64,000 nucleotides of DNA from Cepaea nemoralis (taxonomy: Eukaryota > Mollusca > Gastropoda > Stylommatophora > Helicidae). Positions 34,181 through 45,572 of this stretch are shown here, in pieces. The stretch is from NCBI GenBank assembly GCA_014155875.1, contig JACEFZ010011379.1:5001-69000 (forward strand), given 5' to 3'. Below the pieces are notes generated by a model that saw only the letters and a list, made by a program, of their open reading frames with translations, did no database searches and was not told the DNA's origin. Position numbers and translations under genes: made by a program. Positions within the stretch are counted from its first letter, which is position 1. Each line of letters opens with the position of its first letter.

Positions 34181-34960
34181 TCATATAAGTCATGTCGCCC
34201 TCACCATCATACATATATACATATATACATGCATATACACACATGGGTATGTTTAGTCTACTGCCAGACGCATGCACGTTCAAATGTATTTGCATTTAGT
34301 GTCAGTTCAAAAACTAGTTGAGGTTCCTGTCGTCCACACCACCATACATACATGCACATACATATTTGTTCGTGTTAATACCACTGCACACATTCAGTTA
34401 ATTCTGTCACTTTAATTCCTCAACAATCCCTGTATCCTGCCCACGGCTTCTGGGTGGAGGGCACCGCCTAACGTTAATGATGTTCTCTTAGATATGTTAA
34501 AGTAAAACACTCATTAATTATATTATTGACAAACACACACATACGGAATCTCTTGGAAGAAACAGATTCGAACTCAGAGTAAAATTACTTTCACGAGTTC
34601 TGTGTGTTCTCCGACTTCGAATGCCACTGCCCCTTACTTGCCTTCCATGCGAGCTCATCAGTACATACCAGTTTATTAGTTCTATTGCTTCTAAGGCCGC
34701 AGGGCTTCATCAGTGTCCTCAATGCCTGTCTCTAGTACAGCTTTCACAGACTGCGCCCATGTAGAACTCCGGCTTAATTGCATGCTTCTCAGACCTAAGC
34801 AGCCTCATTAAAAACTGGGCGGCATCAAATTTAGTTGACCTGGCAGTGAAATAGGTGCTATTGATTCATGTATAAGAAGGGTACTGGTTATTTATGTCAG
34901 TAAGGTACCATCTAATGTATATGAAGCTTTTTTTTTTAGTGTGTATGTGCAAATTGCCAT
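34181..34960. other. No recognisable feature apart from short CATA repeats
   Basis: Short ACATACATG repeats occur at 34205-34245 and 34340-34370. A B-box-like GATTCGAACTC (complement) lies near 34563. No gene is supported. Confidence 0.45.
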
Positions 34961-34964
34961 ATGC

Positions 34965-35989
34965 AACCAATTATTATTATTATTATTATTATTATGGATA
35001 TGCTTGCAGATCTACAAATTGATGGGAAAGATATTAGACTTATAAAAAACATATATTGGAAACAACAAGCTGCCATAAGGATTGATAATGAAGTGGGACA
35101 ATATCAGCCTATTAAGAGAGGTGTTAGGCAGGAATGTGTAATGTCTCAAGATCTTATTTCCCTATACAGTGAAAATATTTTCATAAATGTAGATGATATC
35201 AATGGAATCAGCATTGGAGGACGAAACATCAATAACATTAGATATGCAGATGATACAGTATTGATTGCAGACAATGCACAGGATCTGCAACAATTAGTAC
35301 TCGCGGTTGTTGTACACAGTGAGCAACTGGGGTTAGAATTAAATTGTAAAAAGACACCGGTTATGGTCGTCACTAGGAAGAACGAAGTACCACAATGTAA
35401 TATACAAATAAATGGGAATATTCTTCAATAAGTGAATCGGTACAATCATCTCGGAACAGTCATAACATCTGATGGGAGATGCCTTGAAAAGATTAGAACA
35501 AGAATCGCCATGGCGAAAGTAGCCTTTAGCAAGATGAAAAATATTCTGACCAATAAGAGGATGACAATTGAAACGAGAAAAAGAGTGTTGAGGATATACA
35601 AAGAGCCTGTTCTTTTGTGTGGATGTGAAACTTGGACAATGAGCAGTCAAGCATGTGGTTTCTGGGGAAAATGCAAAGAATACCATGGACAGACAGAAAA
35701 ACCAATGACCAAGTACTACAGGAGACACATGAAAATCGTAAATTGATTATAGAAATTAGACGTAGACAGTCAAATTTTTGGGATATGTTATGAGAAGAAA
35801 TTGATTGGAGAACTTATTGACAACTGGCAAGATCGAACGGAACAGACCAAGAGGAAGACCGAGAGGAAAATACCTGGATGGCTTGGCCACATGGCATGGA
35901 CGAGACAGGAACACTGAGCTGATTCACGACTCTGATGATCGAGTGAAATGACGAGTCATGACCGCCCACGCTTTCCGGCATGGCACATG

Positions 35990-36042
<53 letters not shown>
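34965..36042 (+). pseudogene. RTE-like LINE, best-preserved copy, ATT repeats at both ends
   Basis: From 34994 the plus frame encodes DMLADLQIDGKDIRLIKNIY, IKRGVRQECVMSQDLISLYS and the catalytic YADDTVLIADNAQDLQQLV. After a TAA at 35429-35431 it continues in the same frame with YNHLGTVITSDGRCLEKIRT, MAKVAFSKMKNILTN and VLLCGCETWTMSSQ. Later frames give the GHVM-, TGK- and DSGD-type end. The upstream endonuclease and RT motifs 0-2 are missing (5' truncation). In RTE relatives the GVRQGCVLSP motif is conserved; here it reads GVRQECVMSQ. The element ends in (TTA)n at 35991-36042 and begins at an (ATT)n run at 34968-34993. Confidence 0.88.
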
Positions 36043-36043
<1 letters not shown>

Positions 36044-36044
36044 C

Positions 36045-36302
36045 CTTCTTCCCTTTCTTCTTCCGCCTTTTAACTTTATATGTTTTATCTTCCAGCGAAA
36101 CATAGGCCCTTGACCCTATTTTTTCTTCTTTATCTTCGAAGACTAGGTGTTCGATTCCCTACCCTGTGATCAGGGTAGGGTATAACATTCCCGAATTTCT
36201 TATTTTGCAAGCATGCACGCCGTGAATCGTACTCAGCTTTCTCGAGTTGGAGGCAGCCGTTGTGCCGATAAGCAAATCTGTCCATGCCTTTATATAATTA
36301 AG
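36045..36302. other. No clear gene; possible tRNA-like scrap
   Basis: A B-box-like GTGTTCGATTCCC lies at about 36148 but no A box is seen at the proper distance. Confidence 0.35.
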
Positions 36303-36550
36303 TAATTTTTTTTTATTTTGCATATCCTATTTACAGGACATTGCAGTCAACACCTGCATTTTTTGGCTGCTGTTGATGTCTTGGCAAGTTTTACGTTCAG
36401 CAGTTTACCATTGCTTTCTGAACGACAGGCTCACATACCTTTTCGTAAGAAACCAAAGCGACGCGATCCACTGCCGAATCTCGCGCAGCTGTGTTTCGTG
36501 CATGGATATACGGGATTACGAACAGCGTCCTTAACCCCTTTACAGTTATG
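36303..36550 (-). mobile_element. SINE-A copy
   Basis: The T-rich left end, TGCATATCCTATTTACAGGA, CATTGCAGTCAACACC, TTTACCATTGCTTTCTGAAC, CGCAGCTGTGTTTCG and GGGATTACGAACAGCG are the complement of SINE-A from tail to head. Confidence 0.8.
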
Positions 36551-36704
36551 TAATTAACGTTAGCAAATCACTTAGTATTGGTTGGAGACGTTTGACGAAG
36601 AAATTACTAAGTCCGTAGCAGAAATATTGCCACCCTAGGCATTACCCCATCCAGTCTGCTTGTGCAGTGCTAAATCATGACTTGCTTATATCCGAACTGT
36701 TGTT

Positions 36705-36910
36705 TTTCTAATGACTGCCGCTCCCGTCGACGATGAGCTGTAATTTTAGTGGTGGACTGTTGTGTTGACATTCGTGCAACGGCCTCATGCATGTATGCCT
36801 GTGCGTGCTATTGGTTTTTCGAGACTGCTGTCTGTTTCACTTTTCACATGCGACAATGAGGAGCATTTTGTGTTATATTCACTGGCACAAGAACGGAGCA
36901 TTATGGGGTG
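36705..36910 (+). repeat. Repeat family G, copy 3
   Basis: This copy contains ATGACTGCCGCTCCCGTCGA, GATGAGCTG, GACTGTTGTGTTGACATTCG, TCGAGACTGCTGTCTGTTTC, ACTTTTCACATGCGACAATG, ending GAACGGAGCATTATGGGG. It aligns with 5866-6080 and 9063-9290. Confidence 0.75.
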
Positions 36911-36929
36911 ACCTTCCAGAACCGTTCTG

Positions 36930-37100
36930 GAACAGCACACAGTTTTCTGAGCTTGGAGGGAATGAGGAGAACTCCACAGCAAACCCCCTTTGGAGATGGT
37001 ACTGTGATACCGGCTTGGGAGAGAAGGAGGTGAACTCCACATCAAATCCCTTTTGGAGATGGTACTGTGATACCGCGTTGGGAGAGAAGACACTGACTTC
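36930..37100. repeat. 66-bp tandem duplication
   Basis: GGAGATGGTACTGTGATACC preceded by GAACTCCACA-CAAA-CCC-TTT occurs twice in a row. Open frames on both strands across it are treated as chance. Nothing is recognised in 37101-37340. Confidence 0.8.
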
Positions 37101-37337
37101 GTTAGATACAAGTTTGTTTCGGGGCTAATGCGAACTGAACTCCAATGCTTGAATCTTAAGAGTTGTAACTCATGGCGTTCCGGGGAAATCACAATCAACC
37201 AGCCAGCAAAACTATAACACACTCAGTAAGTCTTGAAGGATTGGAATGGTAGCAGAATAACAGTCAAAGGCTGAAACACTTTTCTATTTTTGTATTTCAC
37301 TATCTTCAAATCTCCCATTGCGGGTTCAATATATATG

Positions 37338-37362
37338 TGTGTGTGTTTGCGTGCGTGCGTGC

Positions 37363-37411
<49 letters not shown>

Positions 37412-37420
37412 TGTGTGTTC
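37338..37420. repeat. (GT)n with GCGT block
   Basis: GTGTGTTTGCGTGCGTGCGT then a GT run. Confidence 0.95.
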
Positions 37421-37423
37421 AGA

Positions 37424-37790
37424 AGCAGTTTCCTGCGATGTGGTAGATCACACATTGTAGGCCTGAATGGACGGAGGAATAAATGACCAAACGTTCTTGC
37501 ATTTATCAGGCGACGAGTCCACTCGTCGAACCCTCGTCCGACCTTGCTCATGACGCTCATCAGCGCAGTTCCCTATCAGCCTCGCTAAGGCTCCCGCTAA
37601 AGTGTTACCCCTAAACAGTATCCTGCGATGGGTCTGTGATGTGATAGAGCCATCACATTATGTAGGCCTGGATGCACGAGGGAATATGTTGTAAATCTTT
37701 ACCTCACCGCAGGCGACAAGCCCAGACGTCTAACTCGCGTCATTGCAGTTCCCTATCAGCTTCACTAACTCGTCCGCTGCCCCACTACAT
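37424..37790. repeat. Diverged tandem duplication, about 190 bp units
   Basis: Shared words in order are CAGT-TCCTGCGATG, TCACA-T-TGTAGGCCTG, GGCGACNAG, GCAGTTCCCTATCAGC and CTCCCGCT/CGTCCGCT. The first unit is 37424-37605 and the second 37615-37785. The function is unknown. Confidence 0.7.
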
Positions 37791-38099
37791 GCACGCTATT
37801 TTTGATTATTATTAAATCACAATAACAGCAGTTCAATCTTTGATGTTCTACGCTGTGAGGTTTCATTTTATACTGTCAGTCCGTTATCTCCTGAAAGTGC
37901 ATGGACGCCAGAGACAGAAATGTGGTTTTGCAAAACATAGCTTAAAAAAATACCAAAGAATCCAAACGAACAATGGGAGTATTCTCACTGGAAACACGCA
38001 CAAGGATGTATATCACCGGTTTCACAAGTAATCAACGGTAATCTTTTCATGACCTCTATCCCAGAGGAATCCGGGTTGATAGATATAATGTAAATAATT

Positions 38100-38890
38100 T
38101 ACGTTATACACACAGACCGTCTTGATAGCAACAAGTCAGGAAAAACTACAGGAAATGACAGCTGCAGTGGTTATAGAAAGTGAAAAATGGGGCTTGAATT
38201 TAAGAAAAACAGACGTCTGGTGATATCAAAGAAACAGATTGTATATTACTATAAAATTAAAGTAAATGACGTTATTTGGGGACGAGTGCAGAAATTCAGA
38301 TATACAGGTACAAGAATAACATCAGATGCAAGATGTATTACAGAGCTAAAGAACAGAATAGGACAAGCAAAAACTGCATTCTATCAAATGAAGAACATTT
38401 TGTAAACCGAGTCCTTGTCCTTGAACGATTGAAAACGAGTTCTTGCATGTTAATGGAACCAGTATTAACATACGGCTGCGAGTTCTGGACAATTAGTGCA
38501 CAGGCGAAAAACAATCCATGGAAGACTGAAGATGTGGTTTTACAGAAGAATGCTGAAAATTAGTTGGACAGCCAAAAAGAGCAATCTGGATGTTTTAAGG
38601 GAAGCTGAGTCGCAAATACAACTTATCACAAACATCTTAAAGAGGCAGTCATCGTTTTTGGCCACGTTATGAGAAGACAACAACTGAAACATGTGACAAC
38701 CGGAAAGATTTGCGGTAAGAGAGATAGATCAAGACAGCGTAAGCAGGTTCTTGACAGTCTTGTGCCATGGCACGGAAGGAAGTCAACATATGAATTTATC
38801 CATGCCGTCGGAGATAGCAATTTGTGGAGGGGCGTGATTGCCCACGCCAACGGCAAGGCACTGGATAATTATGATGATGATGATTATGAT
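38100..38890 (+). pseudogene. Second-type RTE-like LINE remnant
   Basis: The plus reading includes TAAVVIESEKWGLNL, VQKFRYTGTRITSDARCITE, LKNRIGQAKTAFYQMKNIL, then (frame changed) MEPVLTYGCEFWTISAQAK, FGHVMRRQQLKHVTTGKICG and GDSNLWRGVIAHANG. It is the same architecture as the other RTE copies but clearly a different subfamily. It ends in degenerate (GAT)n at 38873-38890. Several frameshifts and stops occur. No RT palm. Confidence 0.8.
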
Positions 38891-39043
38891 CCCACAATGG
38901 AGCAAACGTCCTCATTCAACTCGCACCACGCCGTTATACATTTTGCTATATCTGTGAGCTCCTTATATTAATTATTGCTGTCTCTAATCCTCTTCTCTAT
39001 GTGTTTTAGGTTTTCCATTATTTCACCGGCCTTATGGATTAGG

Positions 39044-39285
39044 GCCGGTCTCTCTGGCTGAGGGGTTACACCACTTTCTCCGTAATCCCGTTTATCCACG
39101 CATGGTCTCGCAGCGAGGCGAGAATTGGAAGCGGTTCGACCCGCGCTCGTGACTTGCGGGATAATGAGCCGGCTGCTCAGAAAGCAATGGCAAACTACTG
39201 AGCGTAATCTTTCCAAGAAATCAACATACAGCTGAAAGATGCTGATGTTGACAGCGACGTCCTGTAAAGGATATGCAAAAACATT
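39044..39285 (+). mobile_element. SINE-A, full length, 12-bp target duplication
   Basis: GGCCGGTCTCTCTGGCTGAG (A box region), GCGGTTCGACCCGCGCTC (B box), ATGAGCCGGCTGCTCAGAAA, GCAAACTACTGAGCGTAATC, TTGACAGCGACGTCCTGTAA and AGGATATGCAAAAAC. TTATGGATTAGG at 39032-39043 matches TTATAGATTAGG at 39286-39297 with one difference. Confidence 0.9.
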
Positions 39286-39304
39286 TTATAGATTAGGTTA
39301 TAGA

Positions 39305-39915
39305 CAAGGGACCTTCTAGTTACACTATTATCAGGTTTTCTCAATGGGTGTCCTACCCATCGCCAGCTACTTTTCCTCACCCTCTGACTTCACTTATATT
39401 TGTTTTGCTCTCTCAATGCGCTCCACATTGGTGGCTCTCTTATACTATTTTATTCCTTCTGTTCTGCCCCACCACCAACTGATGAACATTTGCAGTTTAT
39501 TAGTAATTGTGTCAGTCGTTCTACGCGTTTCTGTTCAATATAGCAGTACTCATTTAGCGTTAGAGATCACACTTCGAAGTCTGGTGTTAAGTTTCATTTC
39601 CTTTAGCTTTCACAAATTTTATAGTCCTATGACAGCTTCTTTTGCTTCGTGTATTCGCTTTTTAATATCCTTTTATGGTCCCCATCTATAACTACATTCG
39701 TATTTAAATATGTGGGTGGTTTCATCCCTTGAAGTGAGGCTTCGTCGAAGGTTGTAATTTTCCTTTCTTATTATCTGTATCACATTATAGATATAGTTGG
39801 TGTGACCTCCCATTAGGTATGATCAATATGCGTTCCATCTGATTTCATGCAAGAACATGATGACCATGTCATCAGCGAAGTCCAGATCATCAGGCTACTG
39901 GGTCAGATTTCATGA
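39305..39915 (-). pseudogene. LINE RT C-terminal remnant (third family)
   Basis: The minus-strand reading contains KKRIHEAKEAVIGL, KEMKLNTRLRSVISN, LLY-TETRRTTDTITNKLQM and FISWWWGR. It resembles the post-palm region of LINEs with the consensus RI..A......L......S...K......V.S.LLYGSETWRTT...I..K...FIN. Many stops are present. Confidence 0.5.
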
Positions 39916-40075
39916 AGATTTCTGTCAAATTGCAATTAATTCACTTTTTAGTAGCAGACATTATTGTCTTCAAAATCCAATATATAGTCGGAAACAATAA
40001 TATAGGTGACACAAGTCTCATTCCTATTCTTATTTCTATCTCTTAGCTTTCTCTCATCAACAACTATTAATGTCA

Positions 40076-40138
40076 TTTCTTCTTCTTCTTCTTCTTCTTC
40101 TTCTTCTTCTTCTTCTTCTTCTTCTTCTTCTTCTTCTA
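40076..40138. repeat. (TCT)n microsatellite
   Basis: A perfect TTC run of about 57 bases. The poly-S and poly-E frames are artefacts. The flanking 39940-40400 shows no gene. Confidence 0.95.
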
Positions 40139-40404
40139 CCCTTAAAACACATAGTGAAGAACAGACACATGTCAAGCCCTTTGTAGGCCAGTTAAATGTT
40201 GGCCTACTTTTCTTAACATTTGAGATAGCCATTCTTAGACAAACCCTCTTTCGTAGCCTATTAAGACATGCTAAGGAGTTGTGCAATGTTACTATTCTGT
40301 ATTTCCAAAATGAAGCCCTGGTAACACACTGACGATCACATAGACCTGTTATCGCTCATTACAGTTGGTGTAGTCCCTACTTAAGGTTCACTTAGACCAA
40401 TAAT

Positions 40405-41525
40405 ACCTTTCGGTTATACCTCCATATTCATCTCACAGATGGTCTTATCAGATGGTCTAAGCGCACGACCACCTCCCCCTTGTCCATAGGCAAAATTCCA
40501 CCAAGAGGTGCATTCCCTGCTAGCCTATCAGCCTGTTCATTCCCCCGTACACCCGCATGGCCAGGGCAAAGTATCCATACAATTCTCACGATCTTTGACC
40601 TCTGAAGCGACGAGAGCCATTCCACACGAAACATTCCTTTCTCCACCTTGCTAAGCATAACTCTTTGAATCCGTAATGAATACAACGTGTGTTGCAGTAG
40701 TCTCCTCTAGCAACCGGAATGCCGCTGTTACTGCCTCCACCTCCATTCTCATGCTGGAGGTCGTAGTCTCATATGCCAGACTCTCCTTTTTCAAGACTCG
40801 TCCATTAGCCTTTGCAATAAAGCCCCAGCCACTACGTCTGTTTTTCACCACTGACCCATCAGTGTAGATGACTATGTCACCTTGATGTGTGTTGCTCTGG
40901 TTCAGCTGTTGCACTTCAAACTTAGTGCGGCCCGCTGCCCATTCTCTGCTCTCACGGACCCAGTGTTATTATTACATTGTGCCAGTCCGTCATGTCTTCC
41001 GGAACTTCAACCCACTCTCTTTCACGATTGATGGTCTCTAGGTCACACACCTGACTTATAGAAAGTTCTGCCTGTGCCATCCAGGACCTGCCTCGTCTTA
41101 GTCTATGACCCTTAACCATATCCATTGCTGCATGCAGCGGGTGATCCCTGTCTGCGGCAACTCTCAGGTACCATTTGGCCTGAAGGACCCTATGCCTATC
41201 CGTCATTGTTGGTAGCGCCACGATATGCCTCATGCATATAATTGGTGTGTCCTTTGTGCACCACAGGATTAATCGCATGGCAGCATTCTGTATGCGCTCC
41301 AACCTTTCAAGCTGGCTCTTTGATACTGTCAGCAGCCCCAAACCATACTCAATGACATAAATTATTAACTGCTGAAAGAGCCTGTACAGCATCCTCTGAT
41401 CTACCCCGGGTGCTGCCATAGCCCTCAGTGCATTAAGTCCCCTACCAGCCTTCACCACCAAAGCCTCCACATGATCCTTAAAAGACAAACACCTGTCAAA
41501 GGTGATACCCAAGTGTTTGTGGAGA
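40405..41525 (-). pseudogene. I-like LINE: RT thumb and RNase H, broken
   Basis: On minus, 41522-40952 encodes LGITFDRCLSFKDHVEAL, then LERLERIQNAAMRLILWCTK and MDMVKGHRLRRGRSWMA, the RT thumb/connection region. After a frameshift, 40914-40651 and 40685-40428 give RNase H: DIVIYTDGSVV (first catalytic Asp), SMRMEVEAV (Glu), FITDSKS (Asp) and CPGHAGVRGNEQADRLAG (last Asp). An RNase H domain after RT is characteristic of the I clade group. The catalytic RT palm, endonuclease and ORF1 are absent, and truncation is abrupt near 41525. A homologous copy lies at 55118-56620. Confidence 0.88.
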
Positions 41526-41774
41526 ACTTTGAAAGCCGAAATTTACTATTATGGCTCATCAAAATGATGATGATGTTGATGATATTGGTTATAAGGAAAT
41601 AGATAATAGTGTATGTCACGAATTGAGAAACTAGGAAATTTACTGGGACAATTGGCAGGACAATTGGGGGAAAGTCCAAATCGAAAATTATATTCTTGAC
41701 AATCTTGCAGTGATATCATGCATTAACTGATAAAAAGCAGTAAAGAACAAATCATGTAACTGAAAGGGAGGCGC

Positions 41775-41925
41775 GGAAGTACATTGGCTGGTACGAATGC
41801 CTAAAATGGACACCAGGACAAGTTCTAAGAAGTAAAAACAGCCTGTGTGACATTGACCACATCATCCATCGGGTGTCAGTTGGTCTGTAATGTTGTTTGC
41901 CCATCAGGAATGATGATGACTATTC
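41775..41925 (+). mobile_element. SINE-C, 5'-truncated
   Basis: ATGGACACCAGGACAAGTTC, AAGAAGTAAAAACAGCCTG, TGACATTGACCACATCATCC and GGTCTGTAATG correspond to the 3' half of the 56799 copy. 41526-41774 shows nothing else. Confidence 0.65.
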
Positions 41926-42414
41926 ACTTCATCCAGTGGGGTTAAAAGTATGAAGCCGTAAGTTCTAAAATGGCTGGCAAGGTCTATTTTGGCGAGATGA
42001 ATAATGGCTTGCGCGAGGAATTGGATTAAAGTGTGGAAGAATTGCTCAAATCGTCAACTAAACTTTCTCGCCTCAGTCCATCTGAATCCAGTGGCAAGAC
42101 AAGTCAACACGACTGGAGACGAACACAGATGCAGTGGATGACCAGGGCGCTCTACATGCCTTGCCGTGCTCATCACGTTCCACAGTGCTTTGCAGGTAAA
42201 CGCTGTCTTGCCAGTTAAATCATCAATGATTTCTTCCGTGCAGTCTGCCGAATCCAGTCTTGACATACCCTAGTTCACCGATTGGTTTGAGGCCAAATCG
42301 GCTACCTACGCCTGTTTTAGCCAGCCTGCAACAGCTGTTGCCCGGCGGTGGTCGCTGTCACATGCTGACAGCTACTAGAAGCCACATGTGTGAGCTGGAT
42401 GTCAGGCTTGGACC
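41926..42414. other. No recognisable gene
   Basis: Short open frames overlap on both strands at 42033-42266 without family signature. The sequence is less AT-rich than average. Confidence 0.4.
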
Positions 42415-42510
42415 AGTAGGGAATAGTCCCTGAAAAGGGCGTGACAGTCATCCTTACCAAAGGTACCACCAATGCCTGACAACCCAGGACCCCCCCCCCT
42501 CCCCCAGGTC
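42415..42510 (+). repeat. Dispersed repeat shared with 9290-9400, C-rich end
   Basis: AGTCATCCTTACCAAAGGTA then CCACCAATGCCTGACAACCC matches the 9.3 kb copy. A run of C with few interruptions follows at 42487-42506. Confidence 0.65.
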
Positions 42511-42644
42511 TGTTATAATATGAAGTTAACGCCTTATATTCAATACACCTTAATGCGTGTAATAGGATCTTTGACACTACTTATTTCCTTAGAAAAGACT
42601 GTCGTTCGTGCCAATTGGCCAGTTATTTTAATCGGAATAAGATA

Positions 42645-43065
42645 GTTTAGTTTAGTTTAGTTTAGTTAATGGATCAACATCACGGCACAAGGGTGCAACC
42701 CATAAGTGCTCCGTTCTCCTCCTAACTCAAACCTGAGTCTGGAGAAACTCAGCTCAGTGCACGAACTCCGTAGCACCGCCGAGGATCCTGAAATACTTGG
42801 GTAGATTTTTAACTCGAAATTTTGCCCGGGCAGCGCCGTTAGGCTACTCTTTTTCGATTTCCAACTGCCAAGGGATTTTTTACGTGCGCAACAATACACA
42901 CGGGCGTCCGATCTCACTACCCAGAGACCAGGGGAAATTACTGGAAGTCCCGGTGGATTTCATAAATAAATCCTGGTCCTCACTGGGGCCTGATCCCGGG
43001 ACCTCCAGCATTCGAGGCGGACACCATACCTCGAGACCACGTAACCCCCATAAGTCGATTAAAAG
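42645..43065 (-). mobile_element. SINE-F, near full length, (TAAAC)n tail
   Basis: The structure matches the 29838 copy: (TTTAG)n at 42647-42666 on plus, GGATCAACATCACGGCACA, CCGGGCAGCGCCGTTAGGC, ACGTGCGCAACAATACACAC, GATCCCGGGACCTCC (B box complement) and ACCATACCTCGAGACCACG (A box complement). Confidence 0.85.
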
Positions 43066-43234
43066 ATAAGAAGATAGTCTCTTTAAAGTACGATTTACGA
43101 CTTTGGCTTTCGGCTTATGTACACTTGCTACGATGGTCGCATAGATGGTGTGGTTGTTTACAAAATAATAACAGTATGAAATACCGCCAACTATTATCTT
43201 GGGTTCGATGCATCGTTTAAGAGCCAAATACTAG

Positions 43235-43440
43235 GACACGTGAGCACGGTAGTGCACGTTAAAAATCTCTCTGCAGTTGAAACTCGAAAAGAGCGGAACA
43301 AAGAGACCGCTGTCGTAATTCTAACACCTGTCTATAAAATATATATTTACAGAATGTCTTATTTTGGTATACTCGCCGTCAGTACGGAGTTCGTGCAGTG
43401 TGTAAGAGACACGAGTCTCCGTGTGTGATCAATGAGAGTA
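43235..43440 (+). mobile_element. SINE-F, old diverged copy
   Basis: TGCACGTTAAAAATCTCTCT, GCAGTTGAAACTCGAAAAGA and TACGGAGTTCGTGCAGTGTG follow the SINE-F body order. Confidence 0.55.
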
Positions 43441-43542
43441 GACAGAAGCACTAATGGCGGTATTCGTGTGTAATGAAAGTGATCATTTGCAGAACGAAAT
43501 TTATTACTTTTTTTTATTTTATCAATTGCCATTTTTTATCCT

Positions 43543-43740
43543 AAACTTGAGAAGCATGGGTCTTTATTTCTTTAGTATGTGGTGATTGTGTACCTTGAAT
43601 TTGAAAAGCATGAGTCTTTGTTTATCTTTAAAATTATCATTTTGCGCTTTGAACTTGAGAAACACTAGTCTTTGTTTATCTTCAAATTTGCCATTTTGCA
43701 CATTGAATTTGAGAAGCACGAAACTGCTAATTCTGCAGCT
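43543..43740. repeat. 54-bp minisatellite, about 3.5 units
   Basis: The unit CTTTGAACTTGAGAAACACT AGTCTTTGTTTATCTTCAAA TTTGCCATTTTGCA is repeated with some length variation. Open frames on both strands are repeat translations. Nothing is recognised in 43741-44334. Confidence 0.8.
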
Positions 43741-44334
43741 GAGCAAAATAGGAAACTCACTTCTCCTGGCAGGCAGAAATAAATTTCAAAGGCAAATGTG
43801 AAAGAACATCTTGAGGAATTAGACGTCAAAGAAAAACCACAACATTATCATTCCATGGTTTTGTAGAATTCTACAGATCACTCTGAGAACGACGTTAATG
43901 GCTATCTTAGAACATACTCGTACGGTAAGAACTGTCAGGAGCCACTATTGACACCAGACTGTCATCAAGCTACTGGTGGCAAAACTGCAAAATATTAAAA
44001 TGAATATCCTAAGAATTATTGAAATAATATGGAAGCGATGTGGCAAAATAATAACGGACAAACACATAATAATATATTCAGGAAGCGATAAGCACGAAAA
44101 GAAAGCAGGATTACTATTTGACGAAGATTCGAACAATCATTTCTCTTCTTTAAATGTTTGTTAATATACTGGACACAGCATTTACGGTCCGGTGTGTTTG
44201 TATGTTTGTTATTTGACCGATGCTGGTTTAATATAAATTATGGAACCTATGGTGCTATCTCAATGGTTTGATACGAATTCTATCCGTATTCCATAGTTGT
44301 AGGTACATGTGTATGATAGACATGACTAATGAAG

Positions 44335-45010
44335 ACACTTTGTTTTTGGAGTGTCTAGTTCAGTGGTTCTCAACCTTTTTTGGCCCATTCCCCCCTTCAC
44401 CATATTTTCAGAACGCCATTCCCCCCCCCCCCTTCCTATCAAAAATTTGGCCCGTTCCCCCCTTCACCGTATTTTCAGAACGTCATCCCCCCCCCCCCCT
44501 TTTCATATTTCCTATCAAAAATCCCCCCACCCCTACACAGTATATGTAAAAATGGAAGGTAAATGTAATAGCATATACTAAAACAAGTCTAGACATCCAC
44601 ATAAAACATGATTTGTGGGTCTACTTACTTTATAAAATGAGGTTTAGAAGGACGAGACATACATAACTGTAAAGTATGAAGGGAAAAAACTATGTCAAGT
44701 AATCGGTTCTTGTATTAACACGATCTTGAAATGGTCTTCATCCCCCCCCCCCCCCTGGAAACCCTGAAATTCCCCCCTGGGGGGGAATTCCCCACCGGTT
44801 GAGAACCACTGGTCTAGTTGGTCATGCGTCGAAGTACACTTGTTCCTGCAACGAGGCGCTGTCGCCATTTGGAGGTAACAGGTTCGAATCCCAGTCGGTA
44901 ACTATAGCTTTCAAATTGTATGTTGTCTAGTGCGTTCTCAAGTCTCTACTTCTTTCTTCCTCTTCTGTGAGCGCCAAATAATACTACGTGTGTTTATTTA
45001 TGTATCTAAT
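44335..45010 (+). mobile_element. SINE-E copy split by hAT MITE
   Basis: The left flank GGAGTGTCTAGTT joins the right flank GGTCATGCGTCGAAGTACAC to restore the head seen at 4170. The remainder (TTGTTCCTGCAACGAGGCGC, AACAGGTTCGAATCCC B box, CTCAAGTCTCTACTTC) follows at 44820-45010. Confidence 0.6.
44361..44811. mobile_element. hAT-type MITE, 451 bp
   Basis: The left end CAGTGGTTCTCAACC and the right end GGTTGAGAACCACTG are a perfect 15-bp terminal inverted repeat. GTCTAGTT at 44353-44360 is repeated exactly at 44812-44819, the 8-bp target duplication expected of hAT transposons. The interior has no transposase; it holds a tandem duplication (TTTGGCCC-TTCCCCCCTTCA, CC-TATTTTCAGAACG-CATCC) and long C runs at 44419-44429, 44487-44498 and 44742-44755. 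A recent, non-autonomous insertion. Confidence 0.95.
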
Positions 45011-45572
45011 TTAAAAGAAGATGTCAATGACGATATCAAATATATTAAGAAAGGAAAAACAGACTGGCCAGATTGAATCACAATACAGGATTTAGAATTA
45101 CTGGGAGAATTTGGATTACAAATGTTAATTAAACTGTTGAATTATATTTGCCGATATGCTGAAATCTTTATTTATAGCTCTATACACAAAATAAAGGCCA
45201 GGAGCAATCCAATGCAAAGAATGTCTTACAATTAAACTCATAAACCATGTCGCCAAGCTTCTACTCAGAATTATAATGAGACGAATAGTAAGGACAATAA
45301 TGACGGGAATTAATGAAGAACACTATAGTTTTGTGGAAGGAAAGTCCAATCCAATCAAATTTCAGCCTTCGAGTTTTCGACTTAGCTATATTGGGGTATT
45401 TATGGTGTGTCTTTCGTACATTGGGCTGCTTGTTGTCAGCTTCCCGGCTTCTGGTGGGTTGTTTTCATTCCTTTTTCGTTAGGTTTTTCATGTCTGGACA
45501 GAGTCGCACACTTGTTGAGGCTTGGAGTTGTGTGCCCATCCCGTCATATGGTGCTGTTTCCTTCAGAGAGCT

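Noticed and set aside
34961..35728. Functional reverse transcriptase gene
   Set aside because: YADDT is present but there is an in-frame TAA at 35429, later frameshifts, and the endonuclease and upstream RT motifs are missing.
36785..37222. 145-codon minus frame and 113-codon plus frame
   Set aside because: They cover repeat family G and a 66-bp duplication; both strands are open, which points to repeat structure rather than coding.
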